Assembly: GCA_030039695.1 (NCBI GenBank) | Contig: JASHVB010000912.1 | Location: forward strand, 1-16,089 | Reading direction: 5' to 3' | From: Acetobacteraceae bacterium | GTDB taxonomy: Bacteria; Pseudomonadota; Alphaproteobacteria; Acetobacterales; Acetobacteraceae | Length of the DNA stretch: 16,089 bases | In this document: in pieces, positions 1 through 8,412 of the stretch | Position numbering within the stretch: the stretch's first letter is position 1 | Layout of the letters: each line of letters opens with the position of its first letter | Notes under the pieces: model-generated | What the model was told of the DNA's origin: nothing | Databases searched by the model: none | What the model saw: the letters and a program-made list of their open reading frames with translations, nothing else | Position numbers and translations under genes: made by a program

Positions 1-22
1 TCTGCGGGAGAGGGGGGCGAAC
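1..22. repeat. Possible partial REP-like palindrome at window edge
   Basis: The first bases, read on the minus strand, carry CCCTCTCCCGCAGA. This resembles one arm of the palindromes seen at 4490-4518 and 11411-11435 (core CTC-N-CCCGCT). The other arm would lie outside the window, so the element cannot be confirmed here. Bases 23-123, between this and the CoA-transferase stop codon, hold nothing else I recognise. Confidence 0.25.
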
Positions 23-123
23 GAAGCGGGACGGGTAGGGCATGAAGGGCGCCGAGTTGCGCGTGCGTCCCGCCCGTCATCGGCCACGTCCGGGGCACCC
101 TGTCCCACGCAGCGGGAAAGTGC

Positions 124-1326
124 TCACGCGGCCGCCGCGATCACCCCCAATTCCATCAATCGCGCGATTTCGTCGAGGGAAAATCCCGCCTCTGCCAGCA
201 CCTCCGCATTGTGCTGACCCATGCGGGGGGGCTGGCGCGTGACGCCGGCACGCTGGCGGTCGAACTCGATCGGCAGCGCGGGCAAGCCAACCTTCTTGCC
301 CTCTGCGCCGCCCATACGGGAGACGAACACTTCCACCAGACCGCCGGTCGCCAGTAAATGCGGATCGTCGAATAAATCGCTCGGTTGGCCGACCGGGGCC
401 CATGACACATTGGCGCGTTCGCAGCGCGAAGCGACCTCGTCCTGCGGTAGCCGGCCCAGCACTTCCTGCAAGGCCGGAATCAGCCACTCCCGTTCCTGCA
501 GGCGGGTAAAGTTCGTCGCTAATCGGGGATCCTTCGCCAGTTCCTGCAAGCCGAACTCCTCAACGAAGCGTGCCCACTGCTGGTCGCTGGTAACCCCAAT
601 GAACAACTGCCCCTCCCCGGCAGTTTTGAACACTTCGTAGATCGCCCATGCGCCGCGCCGTGCTGGCATTGGCCGCGCCTCTAATCCTGTTGCCGTCATG
701 CCCGCCATGTGCGTGCTCATCAGGAACGCAGCGCTCTCGAACAGCGCACTGCTGACCTTCTGGCCCTTGCCGGTGAGTTCCCGTTCTCGCAGCGCTGCCT
801 GCGCCGCGACGACACCAAACACCGCGCCCATGATGTCGATGACCGACGCCCCGGCGCGCAAAGGCCGGCCCGGCGGACCGGTCATGTAAGCCAGCCCGAC
901 CTGGAACTGAACCACTTCATCCAGCGCCGGGCGGTGTTCGTACGGCCCGGCCAGGTAGCCCTTCAGCGCGAGATACACCAACCGGGGATTGATCCGCGCA
1001 AGTTGCTCGTACCCGCAGTTCAGCCGCTCCATCGTGCCCGGGCCGAAATTCTCGATCAGCACGTCGGCACCGGCGACGAGCCGGTGCATCGCCGCCTGCC
1101 CCTCGGGCCGTTTCAGGTCGATCGCCAGGCTGCGCTTATCGCGGTTGAACGCGGCGAAGAATCCGGCTGCGAACCCGCCGAGTCCCCGCGTGTGATCGCC
1201 GTTCGGTGCCGGTTCCACTTTCACCACGTCGGCGCCGAGTTCCGCGAAGATCAGGCCGGCGCTCGGCCCCATGACGGTGTGGGTGAATTCCAGGACCTTC
1301 AGGCCGGCGAGCGGTTGAGCGGACAT
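124..1326 (-). CDS. CaiB/BaiF family (class III) CoA-transferase
   Basis: This 400-residue protein is a class III CoA-transferase, which moves CoA between carboxylic acids through an aspartyl-CoA enzyme intermediate. The N-terminus has the family pattern: LKVLEFTHTVMGPSAG at 9-24, GADVVKVEP at 31-39, NRDKRSLAIDLK at 61-72 and ENFGPGTMERL at 92-102. Asp136, in ALDEVVQFQVGL, sits where the family has its catalytic aspartate. Length is normal (about 390-430). I chose the ATG at 1326 because GAGGAG lies 5-6 bases upstream and the homology begins at once; a longer reading frame reaches 1485 but adds 53 unlike residues. The gene stands alone, transcribed away from the trp genes. The CoA donor and acid cannot be told from sequence; racemase-like members such as alpha-methylacyl-CoA racemase are a less likely alternative. 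Confidence 0.9.
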   Translation of the reverse strand: MSAQPLAGLKVLEFTHTVMGPSAGLIFAELGADVVKVEPAPNGDHTRGLGGFAAGFFAAFNRDKRSLAIDLKRPEGQAAMHRLVAGADVLIENFGPGTMERLNCGYEQLARINPRLVYLALKGYLAGPYEHRPALDEVVQFQVGLAYMTGPPGRPLRAGASVIDIMGAVFGVVAAQAALRERELTGKGQKVSSALFESAAFLMSTHMAGMTATGLEARPMPARRGAWAIYEVFKTAGEGQLFIGVTSDQQWARFVEEFGLQELAKDPRLATNFTRLQEREWLIPALQEVLGRLPQDEVASRCERANVSWAPVGQPSDLFDDPHLLATGGLVEVFVSRMGGAEGKKVGLPALPIEFDRQRAGVTRQPPRMGQHNAEVLAEAGFSLDEIARLMELGVIAAAA

Positions 1327-1350
1327 CGAAACTCCTCGGTTGCAGCGGCG

Positions 1351-1380
1351 ATCATACGGCCGAGCGGCAGCGAGCGTCAC
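1351..1380 (-). promoter_or_regulatory. Candidate sigma-70 promoter of the CoA-transferase gene
   Basis: On the minus strand GTGACG (1375-1380) and TATGAT (1351-1356) are separated by 18 bp. They match the -35 and -10 consensus at 4 of 6 and 5 of 6 positions. Transcription would start near 1344, giving a leader of about 18 bases that contains the GAGGAG ribosome site (1332-1337). This is a consensus match only. Confidence 0.4.
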
Positions 1381-1958
1381 GCCCGGCCGCGGTGTTTGCG
1401 ATCGAGCGGGCTGAAACGACACCTGATCAAGGGGGCGGCAAATGGCGATCACCGACGAGACGCTTCGCCAAGCCCGCGGCGACACCCCAAATCACGCGTG
1501 ACTTACTCGCCAAGACAACTCGTCACGACCCCGGTCATCGCGACACCACGTCCCCAGGCGGTCGTTGCCCATCCTCGATCGCACCCGCCGAAGCCCACGG
1601 ACCGGCAACAGGCGCAGCCGATCGTCGGCGCAGCACGCGGTGTCGACCACCACCACGATGCTGCGGAAGCGTACCCGGAGTTGGGCCGCACATTCCGCGC
1701 CACCGCGATGATGCGACCCGAACTCAGGCCGGCTGGCACCAGCACAGACGGCACCATTCCCGCCGCCGACCGGAGCGATGATGCCCGGTCATCTCCCTAA
1801 CGCCGGCATAGGGCGGGTTCGCTTGACGCCAGCAAGGCCGACGCACGCTCGATGATCGCATCGTCGGGCAACTCGATGGGATGCTGATGGCAGGCCACCC
1901 CGGCGCAACTCGCAACCACGTTGACCCGCCAGCCCCCGCCAGGCCAGGATGGCGCGCC
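1381..1958. other. Intergenic stretch without a recognisable gene
   Basis: This stretch between the divergent CoA-transferase and trpG genes holds no reading frame I recognise. Both strands have open frames, as expected at this G+C content, but their translations are low-complexity and rich in Arg, Pro and Ser. One minus-strand frame runs from 2033 to a stop at 1797 and overlaps the trpG start. The promoter for the trp run should lie here, but I see no convincing -35/-10 pair, no Trp-rich leader peptide on the plus strand and no attenuator hairpin. Positions 1876-1910 resemble 8707-8741 (see findings). Decayed coding sequence is possible but unproven. Confidence 0.5.
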
Positions 1959-2555
1959 ATGATCCTGCTGATCGACAACTACGACAGCTTCACCTTCAAC
2001 CTGTTCCACTTCCTCGGCGAGGTGGGCGGACATTGCGAGGTTGTGCGCAATGACAAGCTGACGGTGACCGAAGCGTTGGCCGGCCAGCCGGAAGCGATCG
2101 TGCTATCGCCCGGCCCATGCACGCCGAACGAGGCCGGCATCTGCCTCGAGCTGATCGCGGAGGCGGCCGGCCGGATTCCGATCCTCGGCGTTTGTCTCGG
2201 GCACCAGGCGGTGGGCCAGGCCTTCGGCGGCCAGGTGGTCCGCGCACCCGCGCCGATGCATGGCAAGACCAGTCGCATCTTTCACTCGGGCACCGACATC
2301 CTGGAAGGCATGCCGTCGCCGTTCACCGCCACGCGCTATCACAGCCTGATCGTCGACCGCGCCACACTGCCTGCCGACCTGATCGCCACGGCCTGGACGG
2401 AAGACGGCATTCTGATGGGGCTGCGTCACCGGAGCCTTGCGGTCTATGGCGTGCAGTTTCATCCCGAGAGCATTGCCTCGGAGCATGGCCATCGGCTGCT
2501 GGGGAATTTCCTCGCCATTGCGCGCGGCAGCAACGAGCCCGCCCGCGCCGCCTGA
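1959..2555 (+). CDS. trpG: Anthranilate synthase component II (glutamine amidotransferase)
   Basis: This 198-residue class I glutamine amidotransferase releases ammonia from glutamine for TrpE, which converts chorismate to anthranilate. The family signatures are complete: [10 protein letters not shown] at 6-15, [12 protein letters not shown] at 49-60, the nucleophile Cys79 in [14 protein letters not shown] at 100-103, and the His168/Glu170 pair of the triad in VQFHPES. Length matches stand-alone TrpG (190-200). The ATG at 1959 is chosen because homology starts at its first residue; AGGA at 1946-1949 is a weak ribosome site. A longer frame from 1881 adds 26 unrelated residues. It heads a co-directional run with trpD only 6 bases downstream. 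PabA of folate synthesis has the same fold, and some bacteria use one subunit for both, but the trpD-trpC neighbours favour TrpG. No trpE is present in the window. Confidence 0.95.
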   Translation: MILLIDNYDSFTFNLFHFLGEVGGHCEVVRNDKLTVTEALAGQPEAIVLSPGPCTPNEAGICLELIAEAAGRIPILGVCLGHQAVGQAFGGQVVRAPAPMHGKTSRIFHSGTDILEGMPSPFTATRYHSLIVDRATLPADLIATAWTEDGILMGLRHRSLAVYGVQFHPESIASEHGHRLLGNFLAIARGSNEPARAA

Positions 2556-2561
2556 CCATCT

Positions 2562-3581
2562 TTGTCCAATAATCTCAAACCACTGCTCGCCCGTCTCGCC
2601 GCCGGCGATACGCTGTCTGCCGATGACGCGGAAACCGCATTCGACATCATCATGTCCGGCGAGGCCACCCCGGCCCAAATCGGTGGCCTGCTCATGGCCA
2701 TGCGCGTGCGCGGCGAGACCGTGCCTGAGATCACTGGCGCCGTCCGCGCCATGCGAAACCGCATGACGGCGATTGCCGCGCCGGAGGACGCGATCGATGT
2801 CTGCGGTACCGGTGGCGACAACGCCGGCACGCTCAATATCTCCACCGCGGTCACCTTTGTGGTCGCTGGCGCCGGAGTCCCGGTGGCCAAGCATGGGAAT
2901 CGGGCGCTGTCGTCACGCACCGGCGGGGCCGATGTGCTGGCTGCACTCGGCGTCGACGTCGACACGCCGCTGGAGCGCCTGCCCGATATCCTGCGCGCCG
3001 CCAACTGCGTGTTCCTTTTCGCGCCGCGCCATCACCCATCGATGCGCCATGCCGGAGGGGTTCGCGTCGAACTGGGAACCCGCACGATCTTCAACCTGCT
3101 CGGCCCGCTGGCGAACCCTGCGCGCGTGCGTCGCCAGCTCACCGGCGTGTTCGCCCCCGAATGGGCCCGCCCGATGGCAGAGACGCTGCGCGCTCTGGGC
3201 AGCACATGCGCCTGGATCGTGCATGGCGTCGGCCTTGATGAGCTGACGGTGGCCGGCGAGAACCAGGTCACCGCGCTGCGCGACGGGGAGGTGACGCAAT
3301 TCACTGTCACGCCAGAGGACGCCGGCCTGCCGCGCTCACCCATCGAGGCGATCCGTGGCGGCGATGCTGCACTGAACGCCGCCAGCTTGGCTGCTTTGCT
3401 GGAGGGCGCCGAGGGCCCCTATCGAGATACCGTGCTACTGAACGCCGCCGCCGCGCTGATCATTGCGGGCCGTGCCGTGACTCTGCGCGAGGGTGTCGCC
3501 ATCGCTGCGACCACGATCGCCTCGGGCGCTGCGCTGGGTGCCCTGCAAACCATGCGGCGGGAAACGGCGTTGCCAGCATAG
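2562..3581 (+). CDS. trpD: Anthranilate phosphoribosyltransferase
   Basis: This 339-residue enzyme joins anthranilate to phosphoribosyl pyrophosphate, the second step of tryptophan synthesis. The PRPP-binding glycine motif CGTGGD is at 81-86. It is followed by NIST at 92-95, [20 protein letters not shown] at 110-129, and [16 protein letters not shown] at 172-187, which carries anthranilate-site residues. Length is typical (about 335-345). The start is a TTG at 2562, six bases after the trpG stop; the first residues ([11 protein letters not shown]) fit the usual TrpD N-terminus. The next in-frame ATG, at 2653, would remove the N-terminal helices. No good Shine-Dalgarno site precedes the TTG, so translation is probably coupled to trpG. 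No key residue appears to be missing. Confidence 0.95.
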   Translation: MSNNLKPLLARLAAGDTLSADDAETAFDIIMSGEATPAQIGGLLMAMRVRGETVPEITGAVRAMRNRMTAIAAPEDAIDVCGTGGDNAGTLNISTAVTFVVAGAGVPVAKHGNRALSSRTGGADVLAALGVDVDTPLERLPDILRAANCVFLFAPRHHPSMRHAGGVRVELGTRTIFNLLGPLANPARVRRQLTGVFAPEWARPMAETLRALGSTCAWIVHGVGLDELTVAGENQVTALRDGEVTQFTVTPEDAGLPRSPIEAIRGGDAALNAASLAALLEGAEGPYRDTVLLNAAAALIIAGRAVTLREGVAIAATTIASGAALGALQTMRRETALPA

Positions 3582-3603
3582 TGGCGTCCGCCGAGGAGAG
3601 AGC

Positions 3604-4455
3604 ATGCCAGAGAACGACCCTGCCGTGCCGGACGTGCTTGCGCGCATCTGCGCCGACACCCTGGCCGACGTGGCACAGCACAAGGCCGCGACGAGCATAG
3701 AGGCGCTGCGCCAGCTCACCGCCGCGCAGGCGGACAGACCGCGGGGTTTCGGCCGAGCACTGAAGCAGGCGGTGGCGGCGGGGCGGTATGGACTGATCGC
3801 AGAGATCAAGAAGGCGTCGCCGTCGGGGGGCCTCATCCGGCCTGATTTCGATCCGCCGGCGCTGGCGCGGGCTTACCGCGACGGCGGTGCGACGTGCCTG
3901 TCGGTGCTAACGGACGCACGTTATTTCCAGGGCAGCACAGCCTATCTCCAGGCGGCGCGGGCGGAAGTCGATCTGCCGGTCTTGCGCAAGGATTTCGTGC
4001 TCGACCCTTGGCAGGTGTACGAAAGCCGAGCGATCGGTGCTGACTGCATCCTGCTGATCATGGCCGCGCTGAGTGATGTGCAAGCACGCGAGTTGGAGGA
4101 GATCGCTCGTAGCTTGGACATGGACGTGTTGGTGGAAGTGCATGACGAGCGCGAAGTGGAACGAGCGCTGGGGCTGCAGACGTCGCTGATCGGCATCAAC
4201 AACCGCGATCTGCGGACGTTACGCACCGATCTGGCGGTGACCGAACGACTTGCGGCGGTGGTGCCGGCGGACCGGTTCCTGGTGGCGGAGAGCGGGATAC
4301 GCACGACGAACGATCTGCAGCGGTTGGCAACCGTGGGACCGCAGGCTTATCTGGTGGGAGAGAGCCTGATGCGGCAGGCGGATGTTGCTGCCGCGACGCG
4401 GGAGTTGCTGGGGGGGCCGCGGCACCCCTCTGCCGCCTTGGGTGGGAGCGAGTAG
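3604..4455 (+). CDS. trpC: Indole-3-glycerol phosphate synthase
   Basis: This 283-residue TIM-barrel enzyme closes the indole ring, converting carboxyphenylamino-deoxyribulose phosphate to indole-glycerol phosphate. Its active-site strands are visible: [10 protein letters not shown] at 67-76 (Glu67, Lys69), LRKDF with Lys129, LVEVH with Glu177 or Glu179, INNRDL with Asn199/Asn200, and VAESGI with Glu229 and Ser230. The ATG at 3604 is preceded by GAGGAGAG, a strong ribosome site, and homology begins shortly after; an earlier frame from 3493 overlaps trpD and is unlikely. The protein is single-function, with no fused TrpF domain. A short Gly/Pro/Ser-rich tail after residue 268 makes it slightly longer than the usual 260-270. 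It lies 22 bases after trpD and 69 bases before moaC in the same direction. Confidence 0.95.
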   Translation: MPENDPAVPDVLARICADTLADVAQHKAATSIEALRQLTAAQADRPRGFGRALKQAVAAGRYGLIAEIKKASPSGGLIRPDFDPPALARAYRDGGATCLSVLTDARYFQGSTAYLQAARAEVDLPVLRKDFVLDPWQVYESRAIGADCILLIMAALSDVQARELEEIARSLDMDVLVEVHDEREVERALGLQTSLIGINNRDLRTLRTDLAVTERLAAVVPADRFLVAESGIRTTNDLQRLATVGPQAYLVGESLMRQADVAAATRELLGGPRHPSAALGGSE

Positions 4456-4489
4456 CGTGCGACGCGCACGACGCCGCCCCCCCACCCTG

Positions 4490-4518
4490 CCCTCGCCCGC
4501 TACCGCGCGAGAGGGAGG
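4490..4518 (+). repeat. REP-like imperfect palindrome carrying the moaC ribosome site
   Basis: CCTCGC (4491-4496) pairs with GCGAG-AGGG (4507-4515) around a short loop with core CCGCTACC. The descending arm runs into GGGAGG (4513-4518), which is the Shine-Dalgarno site of moaC, 6 bases from its ATG. The core resembles the palindrome at 11411-11435. The remaining trpC-moaC spacer is C-rich and has no Rho-independent T-tract, so it does not look like a terminator. Confidence 0.45.
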
Positions 4519-4524
4519 TATCTA

Positions 4525-4992
4525 ATGTCCTTCAGCCACTTCGACGCGTCCGGCAATGCGGCGATGGTGGACGTGTCCGCCAAGCCCGCGACTGACCGCA
4601 CCGCCACGGCGCGTGTGCGTGTCCTGATGCAGCCGGCAACGCTGGCGATGATTCGTGAGGGCACCGCGAAGAAGGGCGACGTGCTTGGCGTGGCTCGCAT
4701 CGCCGGCATCATGGGGGCGAAGCGAACATCGGAGCTGATTCCGCTTTGCCACCCGCTACCGATCAACGCCGTCACGCTGGAACTGTCGGCCGAGGCGGAG
4801 GCGGTGGAAATCGCCGCGACCGTCCGCACCAGAGGCCAGACCGGCGTGGAGATGGAGGCGCTGACGGCCGCCTCGATCGCCGCATTGACGGTTTACGATA
4901 TGTGCAAATCGGTAGACCGTGGCATGCGGATCGATGGACTGCGGCTGGTGCACAAGGCCGGCGGCAAGTCCGGGGAATTCGTACAAGCCTGA
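4525..4992 (+). CDS. moaC: Cyclic pyranopterin monophosphate synthase MoaC
   Basis: MoaC (155 residues) acts with the radical-SAM enzyme MoaA in the first stage of molybdenum cofactor synthesis, forming cyclic pyranopterin monophosphate from the GTP-derived intermediate. Diagnostic segments are [20 protein letters not shown] at 49-68, [11 protein letters not shown] at 70-80, the [16 protein letters not shown] block from 100, and [11 protein letters not shown] at 124-134, where Asp125 and Lys128 match the catalytic pair known in E. coli MoaC. Length is normal (about 155-165). The ATG at 4525 has GGAGG 6 bases upstream. Co-direction and short spacing with trpC suggest co-transcription. moaA, moaB and moeA are not in this window. 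Confidence 0.96.
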   Translation: MSFSHFDASGNAAMVDVSAKPATDRTATARVRVLMQPATLAMIREGTAKKGDVLGVARIAGIMGAKRTSELIPLCHPLPINAVTLELSAEAEAVEIAATVRTRGQTGVEMEALTAASIAALTVYDMCKSVDRGMRIDGLRLVHKAGGKSGEFVQA

Positions 4993-5051
4993 AGCCGACC
5001 CTTCCCGCGGCGGCGAAGCGGCGCCATGTGTAGGAGCTAAGGAGCCATCCG

Positions 5052-7265
5052 ATGTCCGACACTCTGCTGCGCCCGCCGCCCGTGTTGTTCATGCCGCAGA
5101 AGCAGCCGGCCAAGCCACTGACACGGCGGATGAAGGTTGTCTCGGAATACGAACCGAACGGCGATCAGCCGACCGCGATCGCCGAGCTGGTGCAGGGCGT
5201 TCAGGCGGGCGAACTCGACGAGGTGCTGCTGGGCGTCACAGGCTCGGGCAAGACCTTCACCATGGCGAAGGTGATCGAGGCCGTGCAGAAGCCGACGCTG
5301 ATCCTGGCGCCGAACAAGACGCTGGCTGCGCAGCTCTACGGGGAGATGAAGCAGTTCTTTCCCGCCAACGCTGTGGAATACTTCGTCTCCTATTACGATT
5401 ACTATCAGCCCGAGGCGTATGTTCCGCGCACCGACACCTACATAGAAAAAGACGCGCAGATCAACGAGCAGATCGACCGTATGCGGCATGCGGCGACGCA
5501 GGCGCTGCTGGAGCGGAACGACGTGGTCGTGGTGGCCTCGGTGTCCTGCATTTACGGCATCGGCTCGGTCGAGACCTATTCGCGCATGGTCGTTCGCCTG
5601 GAAGTGGGCGGCCGAATCGATCGCGACGCGATGGCCAAGGCGCTGGTCGATCTGCAATACCGCCGCAATGATACGGCATTCCAGCGCGGCACGTTCCGGC
5701 TGCGCGGGGAGATCGTCGATATCTTTCCCTCCCATTACGAAGACCGGGCCTGGCGCGTTTCGTTGTTCGGCGACGAGATCGAATCGATTCACGAATTCGA
5801 TCCGCTGACCGGAGACAAGACGGCTGCGTTGAATGAGATCGTTGTGTACGCAAACAGCCACTATGTGACACCGCGGCCGACGCTCACTCAGGCGGTTCGA
5901 GACATCAAAGTGGAACTGAAGGAACGGCTTGCCGAGCTGACGTCGGACGGCAAGCTGCTCGAAGCGGAGCGCCTGCAGCAGCGCACGACGTTCGACATCG
6001 AGATGATGGAAACGACCGGTTCGTGCAAGGGCATCGAAAACTATTCGCGCTATCTCACCGGCCGCAATCCGGGCGAACCTCCGCCAACGCTGTTCGAGTA
6101 TCTGCCGGAGAACGCGCTGCTGATCGTGGACGAAAGCCACGTGACGGTGCCGCAGCTTGGTGGGATGTACCGCGGAGACTTCAATCGTAAGTCCATTCTG
6201 GCCGAATTCGGCTTCCGGCTACCGTCTTGCGTCGACAACCGTCCGCTGAAATTCGAGGAGTGGGAGCGGTTTCGGCCGCAGACGATCTTCGTTTCCGCAA
6301 CACCGGGACCTTGGGAGATGGAGCGCACTGGCGGTGCGTTTGCCGAACAGGTGATCCGGCCGACCGGGCTGATTGACCCGGTGACGGAAGTGCGGCCGGT
6401 GGAGCATCAGGTCGACGATCTGCTGGCGGAATGCCGCACCGTCGCCACGCAGGGCGCACGCGTGCTGGTCACCACGCTGACCAAGCGCATGGCGGAGGAT
6501 CTCACCGACTACCTGCAGGAGCATGGGGTGAAAGTGCGCTACCTGCACTCTGACATCGACACGCTGGAGCGCATCGAGATTATACGCGATCTGCGGCTCG
6601 GCGTATTCGACGTGCTGGTGGGGATCAACCTGCTCCGTGAGGGTCTCGATATTCCGGAATGCGCGCTGGTGGCGATTCTGGATGCCGACAAGGAAGGGTT
6701 TCTGCGGTCGCAGACTTCGCTGATCCAGACGATTGGTCGGGCGGCGCGTAATGTGGACGGGCGGGTAATTCTGTACGCCGACACGATGACGAATTCGCTG
6801 CGGGTGGCGATCGAGGAGACGGAACGGCGCCGGAACAAACAGCGCGCATGGAACGAGGCGCACAGCATCACGCCGGTGTCGATCAAGCGTTCGATCGGCA
6901 AGGTGCTGGAGAGCGTGTTCGAGCAGGATTACGTGACGGTTGCCCCGGTGAAGGATGCCGAGACGGCAGAATTCGTCGGGAAGGATCTGAAGGCGAGCAT
7001 TGCCGAGATCGAGAAGAGAATGCGCGCGGCGGCGGCGGATCTGGAATTCGAGGAAGCGGCACGGCTGCGCGACGAGCTGCGGCGGCTAGAGGCGCTGGAT
7101 TTGGGGCTGGAGCCACCACCGGCGCCGAGTGCTTCTTTGCGTGCGGGCGCGGGTGGTGCGCGTGGACGGAAGGATCGCGGGCCGGAACCTATGGGGCCTG
7201 GCGGTGGGGGTTACGATCCGTCGAAGCGGCGCGGGCGGGGTGGGATGCGGCGGAGAGGGCCGTAA
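5052..7265 (+). CDS. uvrB: Excinuclease ABC subunit B
   Basis: UvrB (737 residues) is the damage-verifying helicase-like subunit of nucleotide excision repair; it is loaded by UvrA and recruits UvrC for incision. Walker A GVTGSGKT is at 61-68. The beta-hairpin that clamps the DNA strand lies in the tyrosine-rich segment at 113-133 ([17 protein letters not shown]). Walker B DESH is at 360-363, and the later helicase motifs, including [13 protein letters not shown], are intact. A C-terminal UVR domain that contacts UvrC or UvrA spans about 650-684. The last 45 or so residues form a Gly/Arg-rich basic tail, making the protein longer than the E. coli form (673). The ATG at 5052 has AAGGAG 7 bases upstream. 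It is 59 bases after moaC and probably last in the run; SOS control cannot be seen, as no LexA box was found by eye. Confidence 0.97.
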   Translation: MSDTLLRPPPVLFMPQKQPAKPLTRRMKVVSEYEPNGDQPTAIAELVQGVQAGELDEVLLGVTGSGKTFTMAKVIEAVQKPTLILAPNKTLAAQLYGEMKQFFPANAVEYFVSYYDYYQPEAYVPRTDTYIEKDAQINEQIDRMRHAATQALLERNDVVVVASVSCIYGIGSVETYSRMVVRLEVGGRIDRDAMAKALVDLQYRRNDTAFQRGTFRLRGEIVDIFPSHYEDRAWRVSLFGDEIESIHEFDPLTGDKTAALNEIVVYANSHYVTPRPTLTQAVRDIKVELKERLAELTSDGKLLEAERLQQRTTFDIEMMETTGSCKGIENYSRYLTGRNPGEPPPTLFEYLPENALLIVDESHVTVPQLGGMYRGDFNRKSILAEFGFRLPSCVDNRPLKFEEWERFRPQTIFVSATPGPWEMERTGGAFAEQVIRPTGLIDPVTEVRPVEHQVDDLLAECRTVATQGARVLVTTLTKRMAEDLTDYLQEHGVKVRYLHSDIDTLERIEIIRDLRLGVFDVLVGINLLREGLDIPECALVAILDADKEGFLRSQTSLIQTIGRAARNVDGRVILYADTMTNSLRVAIEETERRRNKQRAWNEAHSITPVSIKRSIGKVLESVFEQDYVTVAPVKDAETAEFVGKDLKASIAEIEKRMRAAAADLEFEEAARLRDELRRLEALDLGLEPPPAPSASLRAGAGGARGRKDRGPEPMGPGGGGYDPSKRRGRGGMRRRGP

Positions 7266-7307
7266 CCGATAATCCCGATCACCGCGCACTGATCGCTCCC
7301 GCGCGCA

Positions 7308-7338
7308 GGCTCAACCCCCGCATCCTATGTGGTGAGCC
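7308..7338. terminator. Possible bidirectional terminator between convergent genes
   Basis: In the 76-bp gap between convergent uvrB and the amidohydrolase gene, GGCTC-A-ACC (7308-7316) can pair with GGTGAGCC (7331-7338), with one bulged A and a loop of about 14 bases. There is no T-tract on either side, so intrinsic termination is uncertain. Position is the main argument. Confidence 0.25.
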
Positions 7339-7341
7339 GGT

Positions 7342-8412
7342 TCAGCCCGAGATCCCCAACAGCTTTGCGGCCGTGCCACCGAGAATCGCCACCCGCTGGT
7401 CGTCGGTCAGCCCCGGCGTGTTCAGCACCAGGTCGACTTCGGTGCTGGTCCACGGGAATGGATAGTCCGTGCCGATCATCACCTTGTCGGGGCCGGTCTC
7501 GGCGATCAGATGCCGCAGCGCTTCGGGTGTGAAAACGATCGTGTCGAAATAAAGCTGGCCGTCGCGCAGATACGACGTCGGATTTTTCTTCGGCAGCGAC
7601 CCGACCCGCTCTGGGAATGTGCGAATCACCGCATCCGAGCGGTTGGCGTACGACGGCAGGAACCCGCCGCCATGGGCGGCGCAGATCTTTAAACCGGGGA
7701 ACCGGTCCAGCGTGCCTTCGAAGATCAGGTGCGACAGCGCGATCGTCGTCTCCAGCGGATTGCCGATGGTGTTGGTCAGCAGGCCGCTGCCGTTCAGCCG
7801 ACCGCTCGGCTCCAGCTCGCGCGTGCCGAGCGGGTGCATGAACACCAATACGCCAAGTTCCTCGCACTTCGCCCAGAATGGATGGAATTTGGGATTTGCC
7901 AGTTCCTGTCCCGCGACGCTGCCGGCCACACCAACGCCGCGGAACCCCAGCTGCTTCACCGCATGTTCCACTTGTTCCGCGGCGAGGTCGGGGTATTGCA
8001 AGGCCGCCGTCGCGAAGGCCATGAACCGGTCGGGGCTCGCGGCGCAGAACTCTACCAGGGTCTCGTTCTGGATCCGGATCAGCTCGGCCACCGCGTCGCG
8101 TTCTGCGCGATACCAATAGGGGTTGATCGAGAGCACCTCGAGATCGATGCCCTGTGCGTCCATCGCGGCGATGCGCGCCGAGGTATCGTGCATCAGCAAA
8201 CCCGGCGCCTCCAGCGGATGTTTGATGATTTCGGCCGCCTTCGGGACGATGCAGTGTGCGTGCACATCGACCGTCTTTATGCGCTTGCCATTCACCACGA
8301 CCTCGCGCCGCCGCGGTGTAGATGCCGGCGGCGGTGCGGCGCTGGTCATCCCACAGCCGACGAACGCGATGCTTGCCAGTGCGCCGGCCAACAGACCTCC
8401 GGTGATCGGCAT
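7342..8412 (-). CDS. Probable exported amidohydrolase_2 (ACMSD-like) family hydrolase/decarboxylase
   Basis: This 356-residue protein belongs to the amidohydrolase_2 group, metal-dependent TIM barrels that include ACMSD and gamma-resorcylate decarboxylase. The metal-site residues are all present: His51 and His53 (VDVHAHC), His193 (FMHPLG), His247 (AAHGGG) and Asp316 (IGTDYPF). Residues 5-25 are hydrophobic (GLLAGALASIAFVGC) and followed by a Pro/Ala linker. This looks like a signal peptide, with cleavage near TSA-A or lipid attachment at Cys20, although residue -3 is Phe and the n-region lacks positive charge. The ATG at 8412 has GGAGG 8 bases upstream, and no alternative start exists before an upstream stop codon. 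The gene is divergent from an Ldh2-type dehydrogenase. The substrate is unknown; most relatives are cytoplasmic, so export is the unusual feature. Confidence 0.85.
   Translation of the reverse strand: MPITGGLLAGALASIAFVGCGMTSAAPPPASTPRRREVVVNGKRIKTVDVHAHCIVPKAAEIIKHPLEAPGLLMHDTSARIAAMDAQGIDLEVLSINPYWYRAERDAVAELIRIQNETLVEFCAASPDRFMAFATAALQYPDLAAEQVEHAVKQLGFRGVGVAGSVAGQELANPKFHPFWAKCEELGVLVFMHPLGTRELEPSGRLNGSGLLTNTIGNPLETTIALSHLIFEGTLDRFPGLKICAAHGGGFLPSYANRSDAVIRTFPERVGSLPKKNPTSYLRDGQLYFDTIVFTPEALRHLIAETGPDKVMIGTDYPFPWTSTEVDLVLNTPGLTDDQRVAILGGTAAKLLGISG

Noticed and set aside
1503..1757. A minus-strand frame with three consecutive Trp codons near the trp genes, suggesting a trp attenuator leader peptide
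   Set aside because: The frame points away from trpG and toward the CoA-transferase, and the Trp codons come from a simple GGT-type repeat. No matching terminator/antiterminator hairpins are visible.
709..1800. Long plus-strand open frame opposite the CoA-transferase gene
   Set aside because: It is a shadow of the minus-strand gene, with Arg/His/Pro-rich translation and no family similarity. The minus strand has complete CaiB/BaiF motifs and a ribosome site.
4456..4490. Possible terminator between trpC and moaC (GTGCG-ACG-CGCAC hairpin)
   Set aside because: The stem is short, there is no T-tract, and moaC follows closely with its own ribosome site, so read-through is more likely.
5037..6140. 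Long minus-strand frame (367 codons) opposite uvrB
   Set aside because: It is an antisense shadow caused by codon bias in uvrB, whose motifs are unmistakable on the plus strand.
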